64,000 bases of DNA from an uncultured Eggerthellaceae bacterium. Its GTDB lineage: Bacteria; Actinomycetota; Coriobacteriia; Coriobacteriales; Eggerthellaceae. The position numbers and the translations under genes were made by a program. The notes under the pieces are model-generated. The model worked only from the letters and a program-made list of their open reading frames with translations. It was not told the origin of the DNA and ran no database searches. The DNA lies in NCBI GenBank assembly GCA_947632575.1, contig CANRPV010000001.1:1-64000 (forward strand), written 5' to 3'. This document shows, piece by piece, positions 1-8,856 of the stretch. How positions within the stretch are numbered: position 1 is the first letter of the stretch; each line of letters begins with the position of its first letter.

Positions 1-18
1 GGCGGGGATTTTGAAGTC

Positions 19-109
19 TGGCGGAGAAGCAGGGATTCGAACCCTGGAAGCCCTTGTGGGGCTTACTCACTTAGCAGGCGAGCACCTTCGGCCTCTCGGT
101 CACTTCTCC
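19..109 (-). tRNA. tRNA-Ser (GCT anticodon)
   Basis: Read on the minus strand, the acceptor stem GGAGAAG (103-109) pairs with CTTCTCC (23-29). A discriminator G and an encoded CCA end (19-21) follow. The long variable arm and the anticodon GCT in the loop CTGCTAAG give a serine tRNA reading AGC/AGT. The T-arm motif GGTTCGAATCC is intact. It is transcribed away from the DUF2207 gene. Confidence 0.95.
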
Positions 110-307
110 CCAGACAGAGAAGCATCATACTTGACAATCAATTCCAGTGTCAATCACGTTCACGAGCGGAAATGAGTGTTTCTTCACGGTAAGAACCACT
201 TCTCGAATCTGCCGGCATCGGCTAATCTTTGTCAAAAGCCTTTCTCGGATACGAAATGCTCGGTTATGAAACGGCTGAAGATGTCGCTAAGGCAGATGGC
301 TGACTGA

Positions 308-2236
308 ATGAAGGTTTTGGTACAAATATTCTGCGCGATGCTCCTTGCGGCCATGCTTCCTCTGTGCTCCCTCGCCGCTGAGGGCGGGGCGGCATCCGCG
401 GACTCCTCGAATCAAAACTCCACATCGCAGCAGACGTCTGTGCGGGTAGCGGAGCCGGGATCCGATCAGGCGATACCAAGCCCCGAAGAGGTGAACGAAC
501 AATCGACCGACGGCACCTATGAGGTGGTCGCGGTTGACACCTTGGCTCAAGCTGAAACCGACGGAACTCTTCACGTGATAGAGCAGCGGCAGGTTAAGCT
601 TGACGCACCCACTGAGCGCATCTCTTGGCCGATCGATCTCATCTGGGGTACGACGCGAATTCAGATCAATTCTCTTCGGGCCATGGTTTTGGATGAGAAC
701 GGCCAGGCCGAAGGGGAATGGATCACGCTGGCCGATGTGAGCTTCCGCCGAGATTGGCGTGAAGCGGGTGGTCCTAATGGGCAGAGCTTTGCCTACGTGG
801 GTAATAACTCTGGACTCTCGATCTTTTTTAATCAGGACGTTTCGCGCGTGCTCTTCGAATTGGATTACAGCCTTGCCGACGGTGTCCAGATCTACGAGGA
901 CGCCGCGCAGGTCTATTGGCGCTACGTGCCCACCAGAGGAGATCTCGTTTCGAATAACGTGACCACCACGGTGGTGCTGCCCGTTCCGGCGTCGGTGACC
1001 AACGCGGGTGAGTATATATCTGCCTGGGGACATGGCCCTGAGGGCAGCGAGGTCGTCGTTAACCCCGAAGGAAGCATCCTTTACGTGGTTCCCCAGGTGA
1101 TGAAAGGGCAGTACGCCGAGGCGCGTATCGTCTTTCCGAAAGCTTGGATAAGCCATGCCAGCGCTGAATCGGCCCAAGCCCATCATGGCGAGTACATTTT
1201 GGATAGCTCGGTGCGCGAAGAGGCTCAATGGACGGATCGCGATTCGCACCTCCAGTCGATCGCCACCTCGGAGAATCTGATTCTGATCGTGGTCTGCGGC
1301 GTGGTGGTGTTGGGGGCTTTGGTGCTCTTTCTCTGCTTCGGGCGTGAGCATCACCCGGCTTTCACGGACCGGTATAGCACCGAGCTTCCTGATCCAAAGT
1401 TCGATCCGGCGTTGATCGGCCGACTTTGGCGTTGGAATCGGCCTTCACCGGACGATCTGGTGGCAAGCATCGTCGAACTTTCCAATCGCGGGCTCGTGAA
1501 GCTTCAGGTTGCGGAAGGGCAGCCCGGCCAAGAGATGAACGACTACGAGCTGGTAGGCGCCCATCCCCTCTGGAAGCAAACCTGGGGATGCCAAAGACGG
1601 ACTCTGCGTTTTCTGCTGAGCCTGTCTCCGGGCGATCAGTTCCGTCTGCGCTTCGCGGATCTTCGTAAGATGAGCGTGGAAGATCCTCAAAGACTCAGCG
1701 AAGCCTACAAGCTTTGGCAAAAGGGACTGGGGGCTGACGTGGATTCCCGGGGATGGTTCGACCGTCGCAGCTTCACGCTCCAGATGATTGTGGGTACCCT
1801 CTCTGGAATCGCAGCTCTGCTTACGCTTTTGAGTCTGTTCTTCGGCTCGCGCGGCATCCCGACGATCGCCTTGGGCATAACGACGGTGGCCCTTGGCGTG
1901 TTGGCCAACTATATGCCTCGGCGCAGCGTCGAGGGAAACGAACTTATCGCCCATGCCAAAGCCTTGAGAAACTGGCTTCGCGATATCTCGGAGCGAGGAG
2001 GCGCGCCGATATCCGGTGAGGATTATTGGAAGAGCGCGTTGGTCTACGCCTATCTCTTTAACGAGGAGGACAGCGTCGTCTCCTATCTTAACGAGACGAA
2101 GCCCTCGTGGATTCGACCTTTGACCTGGCAGAGGTGGTACCTCAAGACGCAGGGAGCCAATCAGGTCCCGATGCCGCCTGCGGTGGATTTGCTGAGTGCG
2201 AACTTAGAGGAGGCGCTCGCCCGGCTTGCGCTATGA
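308..2236 (+). CDS. DUF2207 family membrane protein
   Basis: This 642-residue protein has an N-terminal signal peptide (hydrophobic stretch ending LCSLAAEGG near residue 24). A long extracytoplasmic beta-rich region follows (about 80-290, with the WPIDL and VYWRY blocks typical of DUF2207). A transmembrane helix lies near 323-345 (LILIVVCGVVVLGALVLFLCF), then a cytoplasmic part, a helical hairpin near 495-540, and a C-terminal cytosolic tail. This is the usual DUF2207 architecture, common in Actinobacteria and Firmicutes; its biochemical role is unknown. The start at 308 is the only ATG just before the signal sequence, although the ribosome-binding site is weak. The next gene follows after 9 bases, so co-transcription is likely. 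Confidence 0.8.
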   Translation: MKVLVQIFCAMLLAAMLPLCSLAAEGGAASADSSNQNSTSQQTSVRVAEPGSDQAIPSPEEVNEQSTDGTYEVVAVDTLAQAETDGTLHVIEQRQVKLDAPTERISWPIDLIWGTTRIQINSLRAMVLDENGQAEGEWITLADVSFRRDWREAGGPNGQSFAYVGNNSGLSIFFNQDVSRVLFELDYSLADGVQIYEDAAQVYWRYVPTRGDLVSNNVTTTVVLPVPASVTNAGEYISAWGHGPEGSEVVVNPEGSILYVVPQVMKGQYAEARIVFPKAWISHASAESAQAHHGEYILDSSVREEAQWTDRDSHLQSIATSENLILIVVCGVVVLGALVLFLCFGREHHPAFTDRYSTELPDPKFDPALIGRLWRWNRPSPDDLVASIVELSNRGLVKLQVAEGQPGQEMNDYELVGAHPLWKQTWGCQRRTLRFLLSLSPGDQFRLRFADLRKMSVEDPQRLSEAYKLWQKGLGADVDSRGWFDRRSFTLQMIVGTLSGIAALLTLLSLFFGSRGIPTIALGITTVALGVLANYMPRRSVEGNELIAHAKALRNWLRDISERGGAPISGEDYWKSALVYAYLFNEEDSVVSYLNETKPSWIRPLTWQRWYLKTQGANQVPMPPAVDLLSANLEEALARLAL

Positions 2237-2245
2237 TAGGAGGAA

Positions 2246-3370
2246 GTGAACGCTTCTTCCAACATAGTCTTCCGTTTTTTCAGTTCAGGCCTATATAAGC
2301 TTATGCTTCTTGGCGCGGCGCTCATCTGGGGTGTGAGCTTCGTGTTCATGAAGGACGCCGTGGAGGTTATGGAACCGGCTACGCTGGTGGGGTTCCGTTT
2401 TCTTTTGACCGCCCTTTTGATGACCGCCGTCTTTTGGAGGCGGATGCGTCAGAATTTCAACAAGGATCACCTTACTAAGGGTGCCCTGATCGGGATATTC
2501 TATTTTCTGGCCTATCTGACCCAGACCGAGGGTTTGGATTATACGACGCCGGGTATCAACGCTTTTCTCACGGCGACCTACTGCGTCATGGTGCCCTTCC
2601 TCTTTTGGGTGGCCGCGCGCAAAAAGCCCAGCATCTTCAATATAGTGGCGGCTTGCCTCTGTATCGCAGGCGTCGGCTTCGTGTCGCTTACCGGGGAGTC
2701 GCTCAGGCTTGGCTATGGGGAGATCATGACTCTCGTGTGCGCCTTTTTCTTCGGCGTGCATATTGTGCTCGTCGCTCAGTACGCGCTCGGATGTGATGTG
2801 CTGGTGCTCACGGTCTACCAGTTTTGGGTGGCGGGCATTTGCGGTCTCGCCTTAGGTATGGCGACCGAATCGGCTCCGAACTGGGCGGCGATATCTCCCG
2901 AGTTTATTTGGAACATGGCTTTTCTGGTGATCGCCGCCTCGGGAGTGGCCATGGTGTTTCAAAATGTGGGTCTTGCCCATGTGCCGCCGGCTCAGGCATC
3001 CTTGTTGATGTCCTTCGAGTCGGTATTCGGAGTTCTCTTCTCCGTTTTGCTTTATGGGGAACAGCTCAGCGTGCGTTTAGTGGTGGGCTTCGCGCTCATT
3101 TTCACGGCGGTACTCGTGAGCGAGCTGCTGCCGGGAAAACAGGAGAACGCGTCCCGAGAAGGCGCCCTTAAGGGGGTCGAGGAGAGGAGATCCGAGGCGC
3201 AGCTGTCGGCGTCGAGCAACGGGTCAGCGTCGCGCGCAACGACGGTTCCTCCTCAAGTGGCCCAAACGGCGCACGCCGCAGCCGACCTCTTGGGAGGAGA
3301 TTCCATGGCCCTCGGAGAGCTGGAAGAAGAATTACGATGGCAGGAGAAACTTGACGCCCATGAACCCTAA
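2246..3370 (+). CDS. DMT-superfamily (EamA) transporter
   Basis: A 374-residue polytopic membrane protein with about ten hydrophobic helices and two EamA halves (roughly residues 20-150 and 165-290). Family signatures include GAALIWGVSFVFMKDA at the first helix and FESVFGVLFSVLLYGEQL in the second half. Such proteins export metabolites or amino acids across the cytoplasmic membrane; the substrate cannot be read from sequence. A hydrophilic C-terminal tail of about 80 residues (Ser/Ala/Glu-rich) is longer than usual. The GTG at 2246 lies only two bases after AGGAGG (2238-2243); the next in-frame start, ATG 2303, has no such site, so the start is uncertain. It overlaps shikimate kinase at the 3' end. 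Confidence 0.82.
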   Translation: MNASSNIVFRFFSSGLYKLMLLGAALIWGVSFVFMKDAVEVMEPATLVGFRFLLTALLMTAVFWRRMRQNFNKDHLTKGALIGIFYFLAYLTQTEGLDYTTPGINAFLTATYCVMVPFLFWVAARKKPSIFNIVAACLCIAGVGFVSLTGESLRLGYGEIMTLVCAFFFGVHIVLVAQYALGCDVLVLTVYQFWVAGICGLALGMATESAPNWAAISPEFIWNMAFLVIAASGVAMVFQNVGLAHVPPAQASLLMSFESVFGVLFSVLLYGEQLSVRLVVGFALIFTAVLVSELLPGKQENASREGALKGVEERRSEAQLSASSNGSASRATTVPPQVAQTAHAAADLLGGDSMALGELEEELRWQEKLDAHEP

Positions 3371-3899
3371 GATCGGACAAGAAACGCAAAACGAAAAGAC
3401 CAACATCGTTCTGATCGGGATGCCAGGTGCTGGAAAATCGACTCTCGGTCAGGAATTGGCCGCGCGGCTCGGTCTTCCTTTCGTCGACACGGATGATCTT
3501 ATCAGTGAGGCGAGTGGCATCTCGCTTCAGGATCTGATCGACCGCGATGGTGCGACGGCCTTTATGGAGCTGGAGGCTTCATTGGTTTCCGCGCTTAATC
3601 TCGACCGAAGCATCATCGCCACCGGTGGATCGGTGGTCTATTCCGATGAGGCAATGGGTCGTCTCAAAGACAAAGGAACGCTGATCTACCTGCGCATCGG
3701 CTTGGATGAACTCAATAAACGGGCCGAGAATTTCGACTCGCGGGGCATCGTGTTGCGTGGTGGAAGCTCCATGGATCTCGGTGAGCTTATTCGCGAGAGG
3801 ACTCCTCTTTATGAGCGTTATGCCGATCGGATCGTCGATATCGATGGGCTCGACGTATCTCAAGCTGTCGATCTCGTCTTGGCCTCGCTGGAAGGATGA
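3360..3899 (+). CDS. aroK: shikimate kinase
   Basis: Phosphorylates shikimate to shikimate-3-phosphate in chorismate synthesis, in the cytosol. Visible motifs are the Walker A loop GMPGAGKST, the shikimate/Mg site DTDDLI, the GGSVVYS glycine motif (family GGG) and the lid arginine region near RERTPLY. The 179-residue length is normal for the family. The reading frame begins inside the end of the transporter gene. ATG 3360 is used here; TTG 3351, four bases after AGGAG (3342-3346), is an equally credible start adding three residues. No other aro gene lies nearby. Confidence 0.9.
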   Translation: MNPKIGQETQNEKTNIVLIGMPGAGKSTLGQELAARLGLPFVDTDDLISEASGISLQDLIDRDGATAFMELEASLVSALNLDRSIIATGGSVVYSDEAMGRLKDKGTLIYLRIGLDELNKRAENFDSRGIVLRGGSSMDLGELIRERTPLYERYADRIVDIDGLDVSQAVDLVLASLEG

Positions 3900-3946
3900 G
3901 CTGTCTGACGTTGCGCCCATGGTAGAATGAGAGCGCCGTTGGCTGT

Positions 3947-4022
3947 GCCCCCGTAGCTCAGCGGATAGAGCGTCGGTTTCCTAAACCGTGCGTCGGAGGT
4001 TCGAGTCCTCTCGGGGGCGCCA
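3947..4022 (+). tRNA. tRNA-Arg (CCT anticodon)
   Basis: A 76-base cloverleaf. GCCCCCG (3947-3953) pairs with CGGGGGC (4012-4018), followed by discriminator G and encoded CCA. The anticodon loop TTCCTAA contains CCT, which reads the arginine codon AGG. The T-arm GGTTCGAGTCC is intact. Confidence 0.95.
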
Positions 4023-4140
4023 CAAAGAAGTCACACGAACCTGTTTCACCAGATGGCAGGTTCGTGTCTTTCTCAACGTGAAGTGCTGCGGTTCCCGCAG
4101 GGATGAAAGCCGTTTGGTAGGGATAGGTCGAGGAACTCTC

Positions 4141-5232
4141 ATGGCTGATATAGCTCTCCGTTTTGATCGCGATATGCTGGTGCTTTCGTCGCCCATTCGA
4201 GGCGCCCTGGATAAGCTCGGTATCGATACCGAGCGGAATTTCGAGTTAACCTTGCTACTCGAGCCCGAGGTCATTGAGGAAGCCTACCAGGTACAGGCGA
4301 TAAGCGGGGCCCAGTGCTTGGTGGCTCCGACGGCAACGCTGTTACAGGCCCGTTTGGCCCGTCAATCCATGGAACAAAGTCTCGAAGCTCTGATCGAAAG
4401 CGCTCTTCACATGGTGCAGGCACAAAGGCCTCAACATCTTTTGGTGGAATTGGGCTCTTGCGGTCTGCCCCTGGATCCTTCCTCACGGTTTTCGCTTCGC
4501 GAGTATTCCGATCAGTACGTACGCGTGGCCCGGCTCTATCGGGAACACGACATCGACGGTTATCTTCTGTCCGGTTTCGAGAGCCTTGAGACGCTGAAAT
4601 GCGCGGTGATCGGCTTGCGCAAGGTGAGCTCGCTTCCCATTTTCGCCGAGTTGGATATAGACGATGAGGGCTGTCTTTGGGATGGAAAGATCAGTCTGTC
4701 TGAGGTTTGCGATGATCTGGCTGCGAACGAAGTAAGCGTCATCGGAGTGCGCACCGCTCTTGGGTCCGAGAAAATCGCGGAGCTGCTTGCGGAAATTAAG
4801 AGTTCCTGCGGTCTTCCCCTTTTAGTCGAGCTCTTGGTGAAAGACGTCGATCCTAAAAACCCGCATCCTACCCCGGACAATCCCTACGCCAATGCGGACA
4901 CCATGATCGAAGCCGCCGATCGTCTCAGGGAGGCGGGTGCACAATTTCTCCGGGCAGGAGGCGAGGCGCCTCTCGCCTATACCGGCGCGCTGGTTGCCGC
5001 CTGTTTCGGTCAAAGAGTAACCGGGACTTCAGGCCAAGGGTTTTCAGGTGAGAAGGATGATTCAGAAGAAGAGGAAGACCAGGCGCCTTCTGTCTACGCG
5101 TCCATGGACGAAGCTCAGCTCAGTGAGCTGGGACGTCAGTTGAGAGAGCGGATCGATGCGGCTCTGGCGTTTCGCGGCGCTATGGACAATGAGAGCGATA
5201 GAGCGAAAGGGACGGACGCCAATGAGTCCTAA
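4141..5232 (+). CDS. homocysteine S-methyltransferase-like protein, probably degenerate
   Basis: A 363-residue protein resembling the homocysteine/betaine S-methyltransferase barrel: the N-terminal block with LEPEVIEEAYQVQAISGAQ and TATLLQARL, a central VELGSCGLPLD segment, and the late QFLRAGGEAPLAYTGAL block. In active members the last block carries the zinc cysteines (GGCCG type); here the equivalent reads AGGEAP, without cysteine, so zinc binding and catalysis in the standard way are doubtful. The C-terminus (about 305-363) is acidic, low complexity. ATG 4141 is chosen because GAGGA lies seven bases upstream and any longer reading runs through the tRNA-Arg gene. The next gene starts inside its 3' end. 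Confidence 0.6.
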   Translation: MADIALRFDRDMLVLSSPIRGALDKLGIDTERNFELTLLLEPEVIEEAYQVQAISGAQCLVAPTATLLQARLARQSMEQSLEALIESALHMVQAQRPQHLLVELGSCGLPLDPSSRFSLREYSDQYVRVARLYREHDIDGYLLSGFESLETLKCAVIGLRKVSSLPIFAELDIDDEGCLWDGKISLSEVCDDLAANEVSVIGVRTALGSEKIAELLAEIKSSCGLPLLVELLVKDVDPKNPHPTPDNPYANADTMIEAADRLREAGAQFLRAGGEAPLAYTGALVAACFGQRVTGTSGQGFSGEKDDSEEEEDQAPSVYASMDEAQLSELGRQLRERIDAALAFRGAMDNESDRAKGTDANES

Positions 5233-5554
5233 GGCCCATCAAGGATCCAACCGCGAGCCCAGTCCGTGGTATGGCGCCCTACAGGATATGGTGGAGAGCC
5301 TTTACCATGATCTTGAGCAGGAGGCTTATGCTCCCTACGGAGGCGTGCACGTGCCTCTTGATCCCGATGAGGCTCCCACGGTGCGGCGCTTGGATGTGGT
5401 CATCGCCGCCGAAGCCGCCGATCTCCCCGAGGATCTTCTGGAAATCGTGAATCTGCTTCCACCGGGCGATTACGACCGCGAACGGCTTTGCAACCAATTG
5501 AACTCCGCTTTGGCCGGACGAGCTCTTGGCCAGGTCTATGGGACCGTCGCGTGA
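5222..5554 (+). CDS. conserved hypothetical protein, 110 residues
   Basis: Starts at ATG 5222, overlapping the previous stop by 11 bases, which suggests translational coupling. It is soluble and acidic, with no membrane segment or signal peptide. A readable stretch DVVIAAEAADLPEDLLEIVNLLPPG looks like an alternating strand-helix core. I do not recognise the family. Because it is coupled to the degenerate methyltransferase-like gene, the two may act together, but this is only inference. Confidence 0.65.
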   Translation: MSPKAHQGSNREPSPWYGALQDMVESLYHDLEQEAYAPYGGVHVPLDPDEAPTVRRLDVVIAAEAADLPEDLLEIVNLLPPGDYDRERLCNQLNSALAGRALGQVYGTVA

Positions 5555-5648
5555 TTTTGGCCCTCGCCGTTTAGCTGACGAATCCGCAACAAAGAACTGA
5601 AATCTCAAAAAATCCGATGCTTACCCTTGCGCGAAAAAAGGGCGGCGA

Positions 5649-5696
5649 GTACTATATATATCCACGGGAGAGAGGGTAATACACAATATATTGTGG
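5649..5696 (+). promoter_or_regulatory. paired NrdR boxes upstream of nrdDG
   Basis: Two 16-bp NrdR-box-like palindromes lie at 5649-5664 (GTACTATATATATCCA) and 5681-5696 (ACACAATATATTGTGG). The second matches the known consensus ACACWATATATWGTGT almost completely; the first matches its core. Their starts are 32 bp apart, three helical turns, which is the standard arrangement for the ATP-cone repressor NrdR. The surrounding gap 5555-5896 shows no gene and ends in the nrdD ribosome-binding site. Confidence 0.85.
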
Positions 5697-5896
5697 ATTA
5701 CCAAGCGTAAAGGCTGTGGAAAGTTTGTTGAATACCGACAAATCTTCCCCCGTTGAAATCGCAAAAGTTCTTTAGTGCGACCAATGGTGAAGCTTTGAGT
5801 TCCCACCTCATTTTGTGCGGCACCGCCGCGTGAAATGAAATGCACTATTAAACGGGTTTAGGTGACGAAGTACAGGAAAGGGCAAAGGTCGCAACT

Positions 5897-8245
5897 ATGG
5901 TTGATACGATTATCAAGCGCGATGGGCGCACCACGACGTTTCACAGTGAGAAGATTGCCGATGCCGTCGAAAAGGCTTTCCAGGCTTGTGCCGCCATGCA
6001 GGATAGGGCTGTAGCCGAAGAAATTGCCGCCACGGTTGTCAAAAAGCTCGACGATGGTGCCATCGAAGGCACGCCTACCGTTGAAGGCGTGCAGGACTTG
6101 GTAGAAGAAACGCTCATCGAGGCCGGATTCGTACAGACCGCCAAGGCCTACATCCTGTACCGCGCCGAGCGCAACCGCGTTCGCGACGTGAATTCCCGCC
6201 TGATCAAGACTCTCAAGGACATCACCTTCTCCAAGGCCTCTGAGTCCGATATGAAGCGCGAAAACGCCAACATCGACGCCGATACCGCCATGGGCACCAT
6301 GCTCAAGTACGGCTCTGAGTCGGCGAAGCAATTCTATGAGATGTGCGTCATTGATCCGAAGTTCGCCCGTGCCCATCGCGAAGGCGACATTCATATCCAT
6401 GACATGGACTTCTACACGCTGACCACCACTTGCTGCCAGATCGAGCTTCGGAAGCTCTTCAAGGGCGGCTTCTCCACCGGTCATGGCGTTTTGCGCGAGC
6501 CCAACGATATCGCCAGCTATGCGGCTCTCGCCTGCATCGCCATCCAGTCCAACCAGAACGACCAGCATGGCGGTCAATCGGTGTGTGACTTCGACTATGG
6601 TCTAGCCGACGGCGTGCGCAAGACCTATCGTCGCCTGTTCAAGAAGCATCTGGCTGAGGCCGTCGAGCTGCTCACGGACATTGAGGATGAGCGCGACTTC
6701 GTTGAGAACCTTCTTGCCGAGGTAGAGAAGAAGACCGGCAAAGTGGCCAGCCTTTCGATGGACGAGGACTTCAGCGCCGCGGTCAAAGAGGCTCTGCAGG
6801 CCAATTCCGCGAAGCTTGCGGGTGAGGGCGCCGCTGACAGCAAGATCATCGACGAGGCTAAGGCCGACACGATCATCGCCTACGCAGTCAAGCAGGCTAC
6901 CAATGACTCCGACCGCACCACCTTCCAGGCCATGGAGGCGCTCGTTCACAACCTGAACACGATGCACTCCAGGGCCGGCGCTCAAACGCCGTTCAGCTCG
7001 GTGAACTATGGTATGGACACCAGCCCTGAGGGTCGTATGGTCATCAAGAACATGCTTCTTGCCACCGAAGATGGCCTGGGCCATGGGGAAACCCCGATCT
7101 TCCCGGTGCAGATCTTCCGCGTGAAGGAAGGCGTGAACTACAACCCCGAGGATCCGAACTATGATCTGTTCAAGTTGGCGATGCGCTGCTCAGCCAAGCG
7201 CTTGTTCCCGAACTTCAGCTTCCTGGACGCACCGTTTAACGCCCAGTATTACAAGGGCACGCCTGAGACCGAGATCGCCTACATGGGCTGCCGTACTCGC
7301 GTCATGGGCAACGTGTACGACCCAGAGCGTGAAGTGACTCCTGGTCGTGGCAATCTGTCGTTCACTTCCATCAATCTGCCTCGTCTAGCCATCCGCTCCA
7401 AGGGTGATCTGGATCTTTTCTTCGACCTGCTGGACTCCAAGCTGGCATTGGTCACCGGGCAGCTCACCGAGCGCTTTGAGATTCAGGCTCGCAAGAAGGT
7501 CTACAATGCGCCGTTTTTGATGGGCCAGGGAGTTTGGATCGACTCCGAGAACCTCAAGCCGGATGATGAGCAGCGCGAGGTGCTCAAGCACGGCACCCTG
7601 ACCACTGGCTTTATTGGTCTGGCCGAGTGCCTGGTAGCTTTGACCGGCTCCCATCATGGTGAAAGCGCTGAGGCACAGCGTCTTGGCCTGGAGATCATCG
7701 GCCATATGCGTCGTTATTGCGATCGCATCTCTCAAGAGCGCGGCATGAACTACACGCTCATCGCCACCCCGGCCGAGGGTCTGTCAGGACGCTTCGTCCG
7801 GATGGATCGTGAGCGCTACGGTGTCATTCCCGGAGTGACCGATCGCGATTACTACACCAACGGCTTCCATGTACCGGTCTATTACAACATCTCCGCCTTT
7901 GACAAGATCGCCATCGAGGCTCCGTATCACGCCCTCACCAACGGCGGCCACATCTCTTACATCGAGCTTGACGGTGACCCGACCGAAAATCTCGAGGCTT
8001 TCGAATCGGTCATGGGCTATGGATCGATCAACCATCCGGTCGACCGGGATCCGGTTTGCGGTTATAACGGCATCATCGACGACGTCTGCCCCAAGTGCGG
8101 TCGTACCGAGGCTGATCATCAGCTGCCCTTCGAGCGCATTCGTCGCATCACCGGTTATCTTGTCGGTACTCTTGATCGCTTCAACGATGCCAAGCGGGCC
8201 GAAGAGCATGACCGCGTAAAGCATGGGGTACCCAATAACCATTAA
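5897..8245 (+). CDS. nrdD: anaerobic ribonucleoside-triphosphate reductase
   Basis: A class III reductase that makes deoxynucleotides from NTPs by glycyl-radical chemistry in the absence of oxygen. At 782 residues it contains an N-terminal ATP-cone (IIKRDGRTTTFHSEKIADAV) that senses ATP/dATP, a long barrel domain with the conserved DIHIHDMDFY and NLNTMHSRAGAQTPFSS blocks, and a C-terminal zinc region (PVCGYNG, CPKCG). The glycyl-radical loop ITGYLVG has the likely radical at Gly753. ATG 5897 follows AAAGGGCAAAGG. It is followed by its activase after 45 bases and preceded by two NrdR boxes, so expression should fall when dATP is high. Confidence 0.97.
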   Translation: MVDTIIKRDGRTTTFHSEKIADAVEKAFQACAAMQDRAVAEEIAATVVKKLDDGAIEGTPTVEGVQDLVEETLIEAGFVQTAKAYILYRAERNRVRDVNSRLIKTLKDITFSKASESDMKRENANIDADTAMGTMLKYGSESAKQFYEMCVIDPKFARAHREGDIHIHDMDFYTLTTTCCQIELRKLFKGGFSTGHGVLREPNDIASYAALACIAIQSNQNDQHGGQSVCDFDYGLADGVRKTYRRLFKKHLAEAVELLTDIEDERDFVENLLAEVEKKTGKVASLSMDEDFSAAVKEALQANSAKLAGEGAADSKIIDEAKADTIIAYAVKQATNDSDRTTFQAMEALVHNLNTMHSRAGAQTPFSSVNYGMDTSPEGRMVIKNMLLATEDGLGHGETPIFPVQIFRVKEGVNYNPEDPNYDLFKLAMRCSAKRLFPNFSFLDAPFNAQYYKGTPETEIAYMGCRTRVMGNVYDPEREVTPGRGNLSFTSINLPRLAIRSKGDLDLFFDLLDSKLALVTGQLTERFEIQARKKVYNAPFLMGQGVWIDSENLKPDDEQREVLKHGTLTTGFIGLAECLVALTGSHHGESAEAQRLGLEIIGHMRRYCDRISQERGMNYTLIATPAEGLSGRFVRMDRERYGVIPGVTDRDYYTNGFHVPVYYNISAFDKIAIEAPYHALTNGGHISYIELDGDPTENLEAFESVMGYGSINHPVDRDPVCGYNGIIDDVCPKCGRTEADHQLPFERIRRITGYLVGTLDRFNDAKRAEEHDRVKHGVPNNH

Positions 8246-8290
8246 CGCCATCGGCGTTAATGACACTCGTCGCGGGAGACCCGTCCTGAG

Positions 8291-8842
8291 ATGATGAACC
8301 CGCCGACAGAAATACGACTTTTTGGCACAGCGTCAGACTCGATCGTTGATGGACCGGGTCTGCGCTTTGCCGTCTTCGTCCAAGGATGCAGCCATCACTG
8401 CCCCGGATGCCATAATCTCAAAAGCCAAGATCCTTCGGGTGGCCAGATACGCACACTCGATAGTCTCATGGAGGAGATCAAGGCTAACGGTTTGGTCCAT
8501 GACGTCACCCTCTCGGGAGGAGAGCCCTTTGAACAAGCGGCGGCATGCGCTGAACTAGCGCGGCGCCTTAAAGATGAGGGCTATGGGTTGTGGGCCTACA
8601 GTGGCTATCTGTATGAGGATCTCTGCGAAAAAGCCAAGGAAGAACCAGCCATCGGCCAGCTGCTTGAACTGGCCGATGTCCTAGTAGATGGTCCTTTCAT
8701 CGAGGCGCAGAAATCGCTCGGATTGGAATGGAAGGGTTCGGCTAACCAGCGGGTGATAGATCTTGCCGCCACCCGTCAAGCCGGTCATATCGTGCTCTGG
8801 ACCCATCAGGAGGAAGACTTTAATCGGCCCCTCAAGTGGTGA
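8291..8842 (+). CDS. nrdG: anaerobic ribonucleotide reductase activating protein
   Basis: A radical-SAM activase that installs the glycyl radical on NrdD. The iron-sulfur motif is visible as C33-SHH-C37-PG-C40, followed by the SAM-contacting block TLSGGEPFEQ near residue 75. At 183 residues it is slightly longer than the E. coli enzyme. Two adjacent ATGs (8291 and 8294) can start it; a GGGAGA sequence lies about eleven bases upstream. It is the second gene of the NrdR-controlled operon and is followed after only 14 bases by the channel gene, so read-through is plausible. Confidence 0.95.
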   Translation: MMNPPTEIRLFGTASDSIVDGPGLRFAVFVQGCSHHCPGCHNLKSQDPSGGQIRTLDSLMEEIKANGLVHDVTLSGGEPFEQAAACAELARRLKDEGYGLWAYSGYLYEDLCEKAKEEPAIGQLLELADVLVDGPFIEAQKSLGLEWKGSANQRVIDLAATRQAGHIVLWTHQEEDFNRPLKW

Positions 8843-8856
8843 ACTATAATGGCGCC

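Noticed and set aside
287..1354. Long minus-strand reading frame opposite the DUF2207 gene
   Set aside because: A shadow of the real gene: no ribosome-binding site or recognisable motifs. The same applies to other long antisense frames, such as 5858-6577 and 17027-17827.
3988..4140. Longer start for the methyltransferase-like gene
   Set aside because: The extra codons run through the tRNA-Arg gene and there is a good ribosome-binding site at ATG 4141.
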